Assembly: GCA_028280715.1 (NCBI GenBank)
Contig: JANQLG010000040.1
Span: forward strand, 1 to 64,000
DNA: 64,000 nt
Source of the DNA: Spongiibacteraceae bacterium
GTDB taxonomy: Bacteria > Pseudomonadota > Gammaproteobacteria > Pseudomonadales > Dasaniaceae
Direction: 5' to 3'
Shown piece by piece: positions 45,918 through 55,903 of this stretch. A program made the position numbers and the translations under genes. The notes under the pieces were generated by a model that did no database searches, was not told the DNA's origin, and saw only the letters and a list, made by a program, of their open reading frames with translations. Each line of letters begins with the position of its first letter. Position 1 is the first letter of the stretch.

Positions 45918-46256
45918 TTCAACTAGAAAACCATTTTATTCAAAAAAGATCTAAAAAATATTTTTTTTTAGTCTTTTTGGTTTTATATGAAAAGCAAGTT
46001 AAATTCATTTGCTTAGAAGGTGTAGTATACATACGGTTTTTTTTCGCCATTTTATTGACAGGTAAATTTTGTAACTGTTTGTTTATATTGATGATTTTTC
46101 AAATATACTTTCAAAACCTGAATGGCAGGAGTGGTTTTTAGTCAAAAAATAGATTTTTATGCTAGAAAAAACTCCCTGACAGTAATTACTAAACTATATT
46201 TGGTACTAGCTGTTAAGGGTAATAGATCAAGGGCAATAGATAGAGGTTAGATAAAA
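45918..46256. other. 339-base AT-rich gap with an A/T hairpin
   Basis: The gap holds an imperfect inverted repeat (45942-45978, AAAAAGATCTAAAAAA against TTTTTTTTAGTCTTTTT), probably ending the macrodomain transcript. TTGACA at 46055-46060 is a perfect -35-like hexamer, but no good -10 lies at 16-18 bases. Nothing else is recognised. It presumably carries the promoter for the gene at 46257. Confidence 0.5.
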
Positions 46257-46820
46257 GTGGAGCAACAACAGGCAAATAGAGATCTCGTGTGGGACATGGA
46301 TGATTTCTACCAACGTAACCTGGCTACAGAATTTGTTAAGCGTTTTGAAAACAAACTATGTATTTACTCAGGTTCTGTGGAGCAGTTGTATAGCAACTAC
46401 AATATTTATTTCCCAGAAGATGAAGATCGCAAAATGGTGATTCTGCCTAACCCCTATGCTTATCATGATACTTTCCAGGGAGTGCCTGAAGAAGCTATCA
46501 GAATGACCGGTTTAACCATAGTGCCGGGTGAGTTAATTGGTAAGCAAGGGCTGCATTTAACCATTCCCTTTAAGGTGGGTGATCGTAAGAAAGCAAGAGT
46601 GGTGCCTCTGCATGCCGGTATCCGTGCTATTAACAAACAGCGACCTGCCGATAAGCCATTTTTACCGATAGTGATGAAGGGTGATCTGCGTGAAATTGAG
46701 CGCAGAGTGCCAGCATTGCATCTTCACAATATCAATCTTGATTATCTTGGCAGCCGTTCGGCATTGGAACGCAGCGGTATTCAGCAGGTGATTGCAGAGA
46801 AGCTGCCATCTATTCAATAA
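46257..46820 (+). CDS. Hypothetical cytoplasmic protein
   Basis: The 187-residue product begins at a GTG and is soluble, with no signal or membrane segment. I see no known motif. Distinct stretches are MVILPNPYAYHDTFQGVPEEAIRMTGLTIVPGEL and LIGKQGLHLTIPFKVGDRKKARVVPLHAGIRAI. The composition, codon use and ribosome-binding region (TAGAGG) look like a real gene. It is followed by a perfect palindromic terminator, so it is transcribed alone. Confidence 0.65.
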   Translation: MEQQQANRDLVWDMDDFYQRNLATEFVKRFENKLCIYSGSVEQLYSNYNIYFPEDEDRKMVILPNPYAYHDTFQGVPEEAIRMTGLTIVPGELIGKQGLHLTIPFKVGDRKKARVVPLHAGIRAINKQRPADKPFLPIVMKGDLREIERRVPALHLHNINLDYLGSRSALERSGIQQVIAEKLPSIQ

Positions 46821-46840
46821 GTGTTTTTTTTCCAAGCAAC

Positions 46841-46870
46841 AAAAAAGGGCTCTTTAAAGAGCCCTTTTTT
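46841..46870. terminator. Perfect 30-base palindromic terminator
   Basis: AAAAAAGGGCTCTTT and AAAGAGCCCTTTTTT are exact reverse complements. It lies 20 bases after the plus-strand gene and 32 bases from the end of the convergent minus-strand gene, so it can serve both. Confidence 0.92.
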
Positions 46871-46902
46871 GTTTTGGCGGTAAATTTTATTGGACCAGAA
46901 AA

Positions 46903-48363
46903 TTATAGTTTGAAGTTAAAGGGTAGGGTGACAACCACCTGTTGTACTTCAAGTGTATCCGGCATCTCTGGGTATGGTGAAGACCGATCTATAGCTTGTC
47001 GTGCCGCAGTATTTAAACGTTCATGCTCAGATTCGGTTTCAACAACAGTGTCCGTGACTTCACCTTTTCGATTAACAGTGACTTTGATAACTACCAACCC
47101 TTCCTGATTAAAGTCTCTGGCTCGTTTTGGGTATTTGGTGTTCAGGTGAGTTAGCTTGAGAACGTTGGCTCTATAGATTCTTTCAAGCCTATTCTGTTGT
47201 TGATCTTTTGGTGATTGATTGGCGCTCAAATTTGCTAAAGGTGCTTCTGCTGGCGCAGGAGCGGCTGCGGGTGTTTCTGGTCTGGTGGTATTATTGGCAC
47301 TGAGTTTGGCCAATGCATCCTGGCTGTCCTGTTCACTGGCAGCTGCGGTCTCTGCTACTGGAGCTGTTGGCTCGGCTGTGCTTGCTTCTGTGCTCTCTAC
47401 TGTACTTTCTTGCTCGGTTTCTTCCGCTTCGGCTACAACGACTTCTGAAGACGCTATCGCAGGCTGATCAAAATCCATCTCCGGTGTTGGTGCATCCATT
47501 TCAACTTCGGTCTCTGGTGCCGGGGCAACAACAGCGGGTGCGGCAGCAGCAGGGGTGCTACTGCGGCGTGCGACTACTGTTGTATCAGAATCCGGTGGTG
47601 GTATAGCCGCGACCGAAGGTTCAGGTGATTCTTCTGGCTCATTACTGCTTGCTGATGCAATCGGCGTGTCTGGATTTTCGGCCCAGGAAGCAACAGCATC
47701 AACGCGTTCCTGAAGTGGTGAAAGTGCTTCATAGCGAGTCAATAATTCGGTACCTGCCTGATCCGTAGGAAGAGTAATGATATTTTCACGAAACTCTGTT
47801 GATGGCGGTCTTTGGCCAATCCATGTATCCAGTAAAACGTCGAAAAAAGCGTTGTCATCAACAGTAAACATCAGGTGATTATTTAAATACACTGACGTGT
47901 ACGAATTGGGATCCATGTCGATAGTAATGCGGTCACCTGCTACCAGATTATCTTTTGGCATTCTTACAAATTTGGCGATAGCTTCGGCAAAATCTTCTAA
48001 CATCTCTTGATCGTTATTAATCAGGATAGATTGATTCCACTGCTGACTGAAGCGACGGGGAGACCATCTATCGATAGTGATGCGCATTTCCATACGCTTT
48101 CTACCGCCAAAATCGTACAACTCTCCACTATCTTGGCTAAGCGTTTCGAGATAAAGTGCGCCGATGTAATACTCCTGTCGAAGCTTGGTAAATGATGCCA
48201 GGCCGTTCAGAGGAATAGTGTCAAAACTATTTTCCTGAGCGTGTGCCGCAGGGTTCATCGTGAATAGAGCAGTTGTCAATAACAGGGAAGACAACAGGCT
48301 GGTGATGGTGTTTCGGTCAAACAGTGTTTTCATGATTAAACGCAAAATACTTGATTTTTTCAC
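46903..48363 (-). CDS. Chalcone-isomerase-like domain fused to a TonB C-terminal domain
   Basis: The 486-residue product has a signal or anchor ending near AAHA (residue 42). A domain like the periplasmic chalcone-isomerase family covers about residues 50-200 (YYIGALYLE, MRITIDRWSPRRFSQQWNQ, FFDVLLDTWIGQRPPS). An Ala/Pro/Glu-rich linker runs from about 215 to 385. A TonB C-terminal domain fills about 405-486 (KYPKRARDFNQEGLVVIKVTVNRKGEV). ExbB/ExbD are not adjacent. The fusion is unusual; it may use the envelope-spanning linker structurally. Confidence 0.82.
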   Translation of the reverse strand: MKKSSILRLIMKTLFDRNTITSLLSSLLLTTALFTMNPAAHAQENSFDTIPLNGLASFTKLRQEYYIGALYLETLSQDSGELYDFGGRKRMEMRITIDRWSPRRFSQQWNQSILINNDQEMLEDFAEAIAKFVRMPKDNLVAGDRITIDMDPNSYTSVYLNNHLMFTVDDNAFFDVLLDTWIGQRPPSTEFRENIITLPTDQAGTELLTRYEALSPLQERVDAVASWAENPDTPIASASSNEPEESPEPSVAAIPPPDSDTTVVARRSSTPAAAAPAVVAPAPETEVEMDAPTPEMDFDQPAIASSEVVVAEAEETEQESTVESTEASTAEPTAPVAETAAASEQDSQDALAKLSANNTTRPETPAAAPAPAEAPLANLSANQSPKDQQQNRLERIYRANVLKLTHLNTKYPKRARDFNQEGLVVIKVTVNRKGEVTDTVVETESEHERLNTAARQAIDRSSPYPEMPDTLEVQQVVVTLPFNFKL

Positions 48364-48777
48364 TGTAAGTACTCTTATTGACTTTTTGTGCTGAGATCTA
48401 TTAACAGTGATTGAGTTTCTGACTGATTAACATTGAGTTAGTTGAGGCTAATACAGCTAAAATTATTGTTTTACTTAACGCTCATCTAACTACTCGTTTT
48501 CCCCCTTGGGTAAGGCTACTACTGTGCAAGGCGAAGTGTGCACTTATGCCTAAAACCAATGTAGACCAAGCTTTGCTAAAGTTAAAGTGAATAGGCTATT
48601 AGATAAAGATTAATCGACGTTTATCTAGAATAAGTCACAGAAATAAATGGGCTTAGATTCACAATTTGGTAATTTTGCCACCGGGCCCAGATATCGAGAG
48701 TGACGAGTAGCTGCTATATATCTATGTCAGCACTGATTTTTGGATTTCATTATCTGGACGATAAAAGACATAACTTA
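48364..48777. other. 414-base gap without recognised genes
   Basis: The gap separates the divergent TonB-fusion and cNMP-binding genes. I see no convincing frame, RNA hairpin or promoter. In-frame start codons for the downstream gene occur at 48700 and 48724, so part of the gap could be coding if one of these is used. Confidence 0.45.
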
Positions 48778-49452
48778 ATGAAAATAAAAGACTTATCGAC
48801 ATATAAACCCGACGAAATCAAAGCCTTACTTGCTCGTATTCCGTTTTATAAAGAACTAAGCCAGATACCAAACAGCCAGTTGGAAAAATTGCTGAACGTT
48901 TCTTGTATTGTGGAGTTGGATCCCGGTGAAACTATCATGCGTCGTGGAGATAAAGGCTCATGGCTCTATTTCCTTATCAAGGGACGGTTAGACGTGTACT
49001 TAAGTGGTGATGCTGAGTGCGCACCGTTAAATCATATAACACCGGGTGAACTATTCGGTGATTTGGCGCTGTTATGTGATCATGAGCGCAAGGCGACGGT
49101 TACGGCTGAACCCGGCCATAAACCAGCACTGTTGTTTGCTACAGATTTTAAAGTGTTTGGTGATCTGACCAATTTCAATACCGTTGATCTGGAAACCAAG
49201 CTGATTTTTTATCGGACTATGATTCACAGTATACGTTGGCGGTTGGAAGTAAAGCGTATGGATGACTTATCCCACCCTCTGGTGCAAGAGCTGAAAAAAG
49301 TGCCCCTGTTTAACGGTGAAAGAGGGAGTGAGAAAGAATTGGCTGCCCTGCATCAACAGGCTCAATTTCTTGCCAACTTATTGGACCGCTGGAATAGCGA
49401 GGGTATGACAATTGAAGACGTTGTTATTGCTAACGCTGCCAATCAGGGCTAA
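48778..49452 (+). CDS. Cyclic-nucleotide-binding domain protein
   Basis: From the ATG at 48778 the product has 224 residues. A cNMP-binding beta-roll occupies about residues 30-130, with the phosphate-binding cassette read as PGELFGDLALLCDHERKATVTA, where GE.FG.LAL....R.ATV is the classic pattern. No HTH follows, so it is not a CRP-type regulator. The helical C-terminus (residues 140-224) is unknown. Longer starts at 48700 or 48724 are possible, as none has a good ribosome-binding site. It precedes the CheY/CheC-like pair by 156 bases. Confidence 0.8.
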   Translation: MKIKDLSTYKPDEIKALLARIPFYKELSQIPNSQLEKLLNVSCIVELDPGETIMRRGDKGSWLYFLIKGRLDVYLSGDAECAPLNHITPGELFGDLALLCDHERKATVTAEPGHKPALLFATDFKVFGDLTNFNTVDLETKLIFYRTMIHSIRWRLEVKRMDDLSHPLVQELKKVPLFNGERGSEKELAALHQQAQFLANLLDRWNSEGMTIEDVVIANAANQG

Positions 49453-49608
49453 GCATTGTTCAAAATATTGTCATCGGGTTTGCTGATAGATGATTATTTT
49501 GAAAAAGGCTGAAAAACTTTCAAAATAGTAATGGATATCAGCAGCTTATTGCCAAACCCCGTCTATACTAATGCAGTATTGACCGGCAAATTTAGGTGAT
49601 GAAGTTTT

Positions 49609-49974
49609 ATGTCCATACCGTTACTCATTTGTGATGACTCCAATATGGCCCGCAAACAAGTGGCGCGGTCCTTACCACCAGAGTGGGATGTGGATATCAC
49701 CTTTGCGACCAATGGCGTAGAGGGCTTGGAAGCGATACGGGAAGGTAAAGGGGAGATGGTGTTTCTCGATCTGACTATGCCTGAACTCGATGGTTACCAA
49801 GTACTGGAAACGGTCAAAGAGGAAGGGCTGAAATGTATGGTGATAGTTATTTCTGCTGACATACAGCCTGAAGCTAGAGACCGGGTACTAAAATACGGTG
49901 CTTTGGAATTTATCCGTAAACCGATCAATAGTGAGAAATTGTTAGCCGTGCTAGAACAATACGGTTTATTCTGA
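49609..49974 (+). CDS. CheY-like single-domain response regulator
   Basis: This 121-residue receiver domain has all key residues: the acidic pair in ICDDSN, phosphoacceptor Asp in FLDLTMPELDG, Ser in VVISAD and Lys in FIRKPI. There is no output domain. It overlaps the next gene by one base (TGATG), so the two are translationally coupled. The cognate kinase is not nearby. It probably works with the CheC-like partner as a small phosphorelay. Confidence 0.93.
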   Translation: MSIPLLICDDSNMARKQVARSLPPEWDVDITFATNGVEGLEAIREGKGEMVFLDLTMPELDGYQVLETVKEEGLKCMVIVISADIQPEARDRVLKYGALEFIRKPINSEKLLAVLEQYGLF

Positions 49975-50573
49975 TGTCATCCTTTCAATATAACGAAGAT
50001 CAAAGGGACTGCTTGCAAGAGATTTGCAACGTGGCCATGGGCCATGCTGGCGACTCGCTGGCTCGCAAACTTGGCGTGTTCGTTACACTTTCGATTCCTC
50101 AAATCCAAATTATTGATGCCCAGCACCTGTCCTCTTCATTAAAGAATTTTGCCAGTTCCAGTGCAATTTATGCAGCCAGTCAGTTATTTGCTTCTGAGCA
50201 GGGGGCTGAGTTATCGGGTTTGGCACTGGTGATGTTATCTCAGGATAGCCTGCCCGAATTGAAAATATTGTCTGCAGATTCTAAAACCGATGATGAAATC
50301 ATTGCCGATATTTGTAAAACACTGGCACAGACCTGTCTCGATGAATTAAACACCGAGTGGGATATGGGTTTCCAATGCCAGGCGCCGCAAATTGTACAGT
50401 CAGAATCTTTACAGGCGTTATGCCAGTCGATATCCACTGATTGGAAAAATATTTTACTAGTGGAAATCAATTATCAAATGGAGGGCAAAGCCTTTAATGG
50501 CGATCTGCTCTTGCTTTTTCCCGATCAAGCTATCAGCGCAATGGCGAAGCGTTTGGATGAGTTACTTGCTTGA
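49974..50573 (+). CDS. CheC-like phosphatase-family protein
   Basis: The 199-residue protein resembles CheC/CheX. A first helix motif reads LQEICNVAMGHAGDSLARKLG, which contains the E-x-x-N pattern of CheY-P phosphatases. A second helix at about residue 105 (DEIIADICKTLAQTCLDELN) lacks the asparagine, so only one active site remains. It most likely dephosphorylates the CheY-like protein encoded immediately upstream. No chemotaxis genes are nearby. Confidence 0.82.
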   Translation: MSSFQYNEDQRDCLQEICNVAMGHAGDSLARKLGVFVTLSIPQIQIIDAQHLSSSLKNFASSSAIYAASQLFASEQGAELSGLALVMLSQDSLPELKILSADSKTDDEIIADICKTLAQTCLDELNTEWDMGFQCQAPQIVQSESLQALCQSISTDWKNILLVEINYQMEGKAFNGDLLLLFPDQAISAMAKRLDELLA

Positions 50574-50579
50574 TCTGAT

Positions 50580-51530
50580 ATGACCCAGCATTCACTACCG
50601 GAACTTTTTGTTTCGCGTTTGCAACGATTGTTGTCACCACAGGATTTTACTTCAACCCTGAAAAGTTTTGACGAACCAGGCGATATGGCTTTTCGAGTGA
50701 ATGCGCTCAAATCCACTAAGGTTGAAGTGTTGGCAGAACTCAATGTTCCCGCAATACCCTTAACCTGGTTTGAGCATGCTTTTACCATTCCTGCTGAATA
50801 TCGTGAACAATTGAGTTTTTCTCCCGCCTTTACAGAAGGTCGAATCTATATCCAAAATCCAGCGAGCATGCTGGCCCCGTTAATCCTGAATCCACAGCCG
50901 AATGAAGAAGTTTTGGACTTGACGGCAGCGCCCGGCGGTAAAACACTGATGATTGCCGCCATGATGAATAATCAGGGGCGAGTTGCGGCGGTGGAGTCGG
51001 TAAAAGGCCGTTTTTTTCGCATGAAGAATAATCTGGAAACCTTCGGTGCTACCATGGTGGATACCTATTTAAAGGATGGTCGCCAGGTTGGTTGGAAGGT
51101 GCCTGAGCGATTTGATCGTGTACTACTGGATGCACCCTGTAGTTCAGAGTCGCGCTTTAAAACGTATCAACCTGACAGTTTTCAGCATTGGAATGAACGC
51201 AAAGTTAAAGAAGTACAACGCAAGCAGAAAAAGCTGATCTGTTCTGCCATTGCTGCCCTCAAGCCGGGTGGAGTGATGGTGTACAGCACCTGTTCCTATT
51301 CACCGGAGGAAAATGAGCAGGTTGTACAACATGCTTTGAAAAAATTTGGTGATGCCATTGCTATTGAGACCGTTGACCTTCAGCTAGAAAATTTCAGGCC
51401 GGGATTAGCTGAGTGGAACAATCGAATCTTTGATAATTCTATCCAGCAGGCTTTGCGCGTATTGCCCACTCAGCAAATGCACGGATTTTTCCTTTGTAAA
51501 ATCCGTAAGCATCAATCTACAGCTCGGTAG
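50580..51530 (+). CDS. RsmF/NOL1-NOP2-sun family rRNA cytosine-C5 methyltransferase-like protein
   Basis: This 316-residue protein has the SAM-binding motif [17 protein letters not shown], motif [12 protein letters not shown] with a catalytic cysteine and motif [13 protein letters not shown] with the second cysteine. It lacks the long C-terminal PUA-like extension of RsmF, so the exact target is unknown. It starts 7 bases after the CheC-like gene. Its 3' end overlaps the convergent cobQ by 14 bases. Confidence 0.88.
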   Translation: MTQHSLPELFVSRLQRLLSPQDFTSTLKSFDEPGDMAFRVNALKSTKVEVLAELNVPAIPLTWFEHAFTIPAEYREQLSFSPAFTEGRIYIQNPASMLAPLILNPQPNEEVLDLTAAPGGKTLMIAAMMNNQGRVAAVESVKGRFFRMKNNLETFGATMVDTYLKDGRQVGWKVPERFDRVLLDAPCSSESRFKTYQPDSFQHWNERKVKEVQRKQKKLICSAIAALKPGGVMVYSTCSYSPEENEQVVQHALKKFGDAIAIETVDLQLENFRPGLAEWNNRIFDNSIQQALRVLPTQQMHGFFLCKIRKHQSTAR

Positions 51531-52992
51531 CTAGGTTTAAGTGTTCAAAAATTACCGACAGATCTAAATGTTGTTCGATTGTGTCGGCTAGCCGATTAAT
51601 TTCTCGTTCTTGTAGTGCGTTATAGTCGAAGGATTCTATCTGTTGCAAACCTGCCCATTGTAGCAGTGCGTCTCGTGCTTCTGCTTGATCGAATACACCG
51701 TGGAGATAGGTACCGATGATTTGTCCGCCAGGGTCAATGACGCCTTCGGGCTTGCCTTCGATTATGGCAAAAGGATGGTCTAATGCTGGTCCTGTACAGA
51801 TACCAGCATGAATTTCATACCCCTCAACAAAGGCGTTATTGATATTGAGCTTTCCCCTTCGCTGTTTCAGTTGCTTGTCTTTTTTCAACACCGTCTGAAT
51901 ATCAATAAAGCCTAATCCAGCACTTTCACCGGGTTCGCTTTCAATACCGAGCGGATCATTAACACTATGCCCCAGCATTTGAAAACCGCCGCAAATACCA
52001 ATGACCTTTCCCTCATAGCGAAGATGCTTTTGGATGGCCTGATCCCAGCCTTGTTCTCGTAGCCAGGCCAAATCGCTACGTACACTTTTACTGCCTGGTA
52101 GAATAATAAGATCGCACGCGGGTATTGCTTCGCCAGGGCCGACAAATTGTAAATTTACTTGGGGGTGTAAGCGTAAGGCATCAAAATCTGTGTGATTACT
52201 GATTCGCGATAATACCGGTATAGCGACCTTAAGATGATTACTGCCAGGGTCAACTTGATCGGCGTTAATAGCATCTTCCGCCTCAAGATGAAAACCTTGC
52301 AAGTAGGGCAATGTGCCAAGCACCGGTTTGCCCGTATAGTCTTCTAGCCAATCAATTCCGGGTTGCAATAATGTAATATCACCGCGAAAACGGTTGATTA
52401 CAAACCCTATCACACGCTGGCGTTCAGAGTCTGAAAGTAATTCTAAAGTTCCTACTAAATGCGCGAATACACCGCCACGATCAATATCGGCAATTAAAAT
52501 AACCGGGCAATCGACGGCTTCAGCAAATCCCATATTGGCGATATCGTGATCTCGTAAATTAATTTCCGCCGGGCTGCCTGCGCCTTCAACGACGATAGCA
52601 TCAAACTGTTCTGTGAGACGTTGATGGGATTGTAAAACTGCTTGCATGGCGGTGGTTTTGTAATGATGATAATCCTGCGCGTCCATATCCATGATGGCCT
52701 TGCCGTGAATAATCACCTGTGCTCCGATATCAGAATTGGGCTTTAGCAATACAGGATTAAAATCGGTATGTGGTTCAATACCTGCAGCCTTAGCCTGAAC
52801 AGCCTGTGCTCGACCAATTTCGCCACCCTCCATAGTAACGGCACTATTGAGCGCCATATTTTGTGGCTTAAATGGTGCGACGTTAATACCTTTTCTTGCC
52901 AGTACTCTGCATAGACCTGCAACCAATACAGATTTACCGGCATCGCTGGTAGTGCCTTGGACCATTAAGGTTTTGTTGCGAAATATCGACAT
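51517..52992 (-). CDS. cobQ: Cobyric acid synthase CobQ/CbiP
   Basis: The 491-residue enzyme amidates the b, d, e and g side chains of adenosyl-cobyrinic acid a,c-diamide. It has an N-terminal dethiobiotin-synthetase-like ATPase ([22 protein letters not shown]) and a C-terminal class I glutamine amidotransferase with the nucleophilic cysteine in [10 protein letters not shown] and the histidine in [10 protein letters not shown]. Length is normal. It is divergent from cbiB by 141 bases. It suggests the cell can use early corrinoid precursors. Confidence 0.96.
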   Translation of the reverse strand: MSIFRNKTLMVQGTTSDAGKSVLVAGLCRVLARKGINVAPFKPQNMALNSAVTMEGGEIGRAQAVQAKAAGIEPHTDFNPVLLKPNSDIGAQVIIHGKAIMDMDAQDYHHYKTTAMQAVLQSHQRLTEQFDAIVVEGAGSPAEINLRDHDIANMGFAEAVDCPVILIADIDRGGVFAHLVGTLELLSDSERQRVIGFVINRFRGDITLLQPGIDWLEDYTGKPVLGTLPYLQGFHLEAEDAINADQVDPGSNHLKVAIPVLSRISNHTDFDALRLHPQVNLQFVGPGEAIPACDLIILPGSKSVRSDLAWLREQGWDQAIQKHLRYEGKVIGICGGFQMLGHSVNDPLGIESEPGESAGLGFIDIQTVLKKDKQLKQRRGKLNINNAFVEGYEIHAGICTGPALDHPFAIIEGKPEGVIDPGGQIIGTYLHGVFDQAEARDALLQWAGLQQIESFDYNALQEREINRLADTIEQHLDLSVIFEHLNLATEL

Positions 52993-53133
52993 AAAAAAGC
53001 GTAACGTTGTGCAAATGGCGACTCATTATGGAGATAGTTTAGTCAGTCTGCAATGCAGATAATGTTGTTTGGAATTGATCGTTTAGAATGGCTTTAAATA
53101 TGCTAATGTCGTGATTTTTTGAATTGGTTCATC

Positions 53134-54099
53134 ATGCTTTTTAATAGTTTTCTATTTTGTAGTGTAATTTGTATTTCAGCAGTGATTGTTGATCGCCTTT
53201 GCGGTGAACCCAAACGCTGGCACCCTATTGTTGGTCTTGGTTTATTGATTAGCTGGATGGAGCGTCATTTTCGTCTTGATGTTTCTGATGAGACAAAAAC
53301 AAAGCATAATTATTTGGCGGGCCTACTGGCTGTCATTTTATTAGTTCTAACAGCATTGTTTGTTTTTAGCGTAATTAGTATTTATATGCAAAGTATGTTT
53401 TTGCTGAACCTTCTGATGCATGCTTTTATAGTGTATATCTGTATCGCCCCACGCAGTTTAGAAGAACATGCACAGGCAATTATTAAACCTTTGGCTTTAA
53501 ATGATTTGCCAGAGGCTCGCCTAGCATTAGCCAATATTGTCAGCCGTGATTGTCAGGATTTAAATGAAAAAGATATTGCCACGGCAACTTGCGAATCATT
53601 ATTGGAAAATGGCAGCGATGGTGTGTTTGCGGCATTGTTTTGGTATTTGATAGCGGGATTGCCGGGTATTGTTGTGTATCGTGTTGCTAACACATTAGAT
53701 GCTATGTGGGGTTATCGAACAGAGCGCTATCAGTATTTTGGTTGGTCCGCGGCAAAACTTGATGACCTGTTGAATTATCTTCCCGCGCGATTAGTTGCTC
53801 TTAGTTATGCCCTAGTTGGTAACTTTACTACGGCGATGCGCTGTTGGTCTGATCAAGGTGCAGACTGGAAAAGTCCTAATGCTGGGCCGGTTATGGCGGC
53901 AGGAGCTGGCAGCTTGGAAGTTATGTTAGGTGGTGAAGCAATGTACCACGGAGAGCCACAGCGGCGCCCCATACTTGGCTGTGGTCGTGTGGCAAACACA
54001 GAAGATATATCGCGTGTGATTAACCTGATTCGACGAGCTCTTTATCTTTGGTTGTTCGTCGCATTTTTATTGGGTTTATTCGCTGGAGCATCGCATTGA
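53134..54099 (+). CDS. cbiB: Adenosylcobinamide-phosphate synthase CbiB/CobD
   Basis: From the ATG at 53134 the product is a 321-residue inner-membrane protein of about five helices with the family blocks DRLCGEPKRWHPIVGLGLLISWME, SRDCQDLNEKDIATATCESLLENGSDGVFAALFWY and YQYFGWSAAKLDDLLNYLPARL. It joins aminopropanol-phosphate, from the CobD product encoded next, to adenosylcobyric acid. The next gene starts in its stop codon. Confidence 0.95.
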   Translation: MLFNSFLFCSVICISAVIVDRLCGEPKRWHPIVGLGLLISWMERHFRLDVSDETKTKHNYLAGLLAVILLVLTALFVFSVISIYMQSMFLLNLLMHAFIVYICIAPRSLEEHAQAIIKPLALNDLPEARLALANIVSRDCQDLNEKDIATATCESLLENGSDGVFAALFWYLIAGLPGIVVYRVANTLDAMWGYRTERYQYFGWSAAKLDDLLNYLPARLVALSYALVGNFTTAMRCWSDQGADWKSPNAGPVMAAGAGSLEVMLGGEAMYHGEPQRRPILGCGRVANTEDISRVINLIRRALYLWLFVAFLLGLFAGASH

Positions 54100-55208
54100 C
54101 GGTAAAAAATATAATAACTCCTGAGTTGCCTGGCGAATTGACATTGGAACTGCCAGAGCATGGCGGTGATCTCGGTTTTGCTAGCCAGTGTTATGGAATT
54201 TCTCTGGATAAATGGTTAGATCTGTCAACGGGAATAAACCCCGATGGCTATCCTATTCCTCAGATTCCACAACAGTATTTTCAGCAGTTGCCACAACGAC
54301 ATCAGAAACAAGCTTTAATTGAAGCAGCGAAAACTTACTATCAATGTGAAAATATAGTGGTAGGCGCGGGTAGTCAGCAATTTATTGAGTTGTTACCGCA
54401 GTTGCATACATCTGGGAAAGTGGCTATGCCTGATATTGGTTATCGTGAACATCTCTACGCCTGGAGTCGAGCAGGGTATCAGATTATATTTTACGACAGC
54501 AGTTCTGCTGAAAGTCTGCAAACTATTGTTAATAACAATGATGTGAATGTAGTCATAGTGATTAATCCTTGCAACCCTGCCGCCATTCATATTGAAAAAA
54601 ATCTTTTGTTGAAGCTGCAACAAAAAATGGCTACGCGAGGTGGTTGGTTGATTGTCGATGAGGCCTTTGCCGATGTGAATCCCATGCATAGCATAAGTGG
54701 TTATGCTCATCTGCCGGGGGTGATTGTATTGCGTTCATTGGGGAAGCTTTTTGGATTGGCAGGAATTCGCATAGGCTTTTTGTTAGCGTCAAAAGCCATA
54801 ATCAGTAAAATAGAAATGAGAATAGGGTTGTGGCCTGTGTCCTTGCCATCCCTGTTCATTGCTACTCAGGCATTATTGGATAAACAGTGGCAGTATACTG
54901 CCAGGAAACAACACTCTGCAGCTGAACAATGGTTATTTTCTTTATTACAAAAAAAGCTGGGCCATGAAGCCCTGCACATTCGTCGAGCGGGTTTGTTTGT
55001 CAGTGTTATTTTAAATGAGCAGCTAGCAATACATCTTTATCAGTCGTTAGCATCACAGGGAATTTGGGTGCGCTACTGGGATTTATCTTCTTCACTATCA
55101 TCGATACTTAGTGATAAAGCACTACTGCGTTTTGGGCTGGTATCGATAACAGATGCCAATGCTCAGGAAAAATTAATTAATGGCTTGGCTTATGCGATGA
55201 GCGAATAG
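54096..55208 (+). CDS. cobD: L-threonine-O-3-phosphate decarboxylase (CobD/CobC)
   Basis: This PLP-dependent class I/II aminotransferase-fold protein should start at the TTG at 54096 (GGAG upstream, overlapping the cbiB stop), giving 370 residues. It begins with LPEHGGDLGFASQCYGI, as in CobD. Later come DLSTGINPDGYP, the NPCNPAAIHI segment and the PLP lysine region LRSLGKLFGLAGIRIGF. It makes aminopropanol-phosphate for CbiB. Its 3' end overlaps the convergent cbiZ by 32 bases. Confidence 0.93.
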   Translation: MTVKNIITPELPGELTLELPEHGGDLGFASQCYGISLDKWLDLSTGINPDGYPIPQIPQQYFQQLPQRHQKQALIEAAKTYYQCENIVVGAGSQQFIELLPQLHTSGKVAMPDIGYREHLYAWSRAGYQIIFYDSSSAESLQTIVNNNDVNVVIVINPCNPAAIHIEKNLLLKLQQKMATRGGWLIVDEAFADVNPMHSISGYAHLPGVIVLRSLGKLFGLAGIRIGFLLASKAIISKIEMRIGLWPVSLPSLFIATQALLDKQWQYTARKQHSAAEQWLFSLLQKKLGHEALHIRRAGLFVSVILNEQLAIHLYQSLASQGIWVRYWDLSSSLSSILSDKALLRFGLVSITDANAQEKLINGLAYAMSE

Positions 55209-55890
55209 CGTCGATTACACATGTGGCTAATAGTTCTCCAAAACGCACATGTTTTCCACAGTACTTAATAGGCATGCCAGGACCATTCACAATGGCGATA
55301 GCATCCGTTCCAGTGCCTGTTGCAATTTCATTGGAGATAGGACTGCGAATATTCAGCTCCTGCATAATGGCAGCTTTGGCTTCGGTCATAATCATTTGGG
55401 CTTCGACGAGGGCTGAAGGTGTTAATGAGGCATCCGTTACCGCAATAAGGTTAATGGTACCCAGTGCATGTGTTGGCTCCCCCATTTGTTGTACCTCTGC
55501 TTTATCTCCCGCGCGCCTGGCATTGGCGAGACCGACAGTGGCTAACACAGCTATGCTTATATTTTGTTCCTGATGTTTAACAACTCGAAGTGAGTTCATT
55601 GAAGCGGCGGTCATCATTGCTACAGCATTGCCATACCATTGTTGTTGATGAGCATATTCCTGTAGATATGTATCGGGAGTAGAAAGTGATTGCGTGTTGC
55701 TGGGATATTTGTCGACCTTTTTATTGAATACATAGTCAGCATAAATAAGCCCTCCGCCAAGTATGGCTGAGCTTAATACTTCGCGAGGTGTTGAAAATGC
55801 AATCCGAATATAATCTGGTGATTGCTCAAGAATTATATCATCCATGAGAACAACAGGTTCGTTTCCTCGCCATAACTTTTGCATTGTCAT
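55177..55890 (-). CDS. cbiZ: Adenosylcobinamide amidohydrolase CbiZ
   Basis: The 237-residue protein matches CbiZ: STPREVLSSAILGGGLIYADYVFNKKV near residue 33, then GLANARRAGDKAE, GTINLIAVTDASLTPSALVEAQMIMTEAKAAI and TGTGTDAIAIV. CbiZ removes the aminopropanol side arm of cobinamide to give cobyric acid, which CbiB then rebuilds. It allows salvage and remodelling of foreign corrinoids. It ends the minus-strand btu operon. Confidence 0.9.
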   Translation of the reverse strand: MTMQKLWRGNEPVVLMDDIILEQSPDYIRIAFSTPREVLSSAILGGGLIYADYVFNKKVDKYPSNTQSLSTPDTYLQEYAHQQQWYGNAVAMMTAASMNSLRVVKHQEQNISIAVLATVGLANARRAGDKAEVQQMGEPTHALGTINLIAVTDASLTPSALVEAQMIMTEAKAAIMQELNIRSPISNEIATGTGTDAIAIVNGPGMPIKYCGKHVRFGELLATCVIDAIRSSHKPSH

Positions 55891-55903
55891 TGATACTACC
55901 AGT

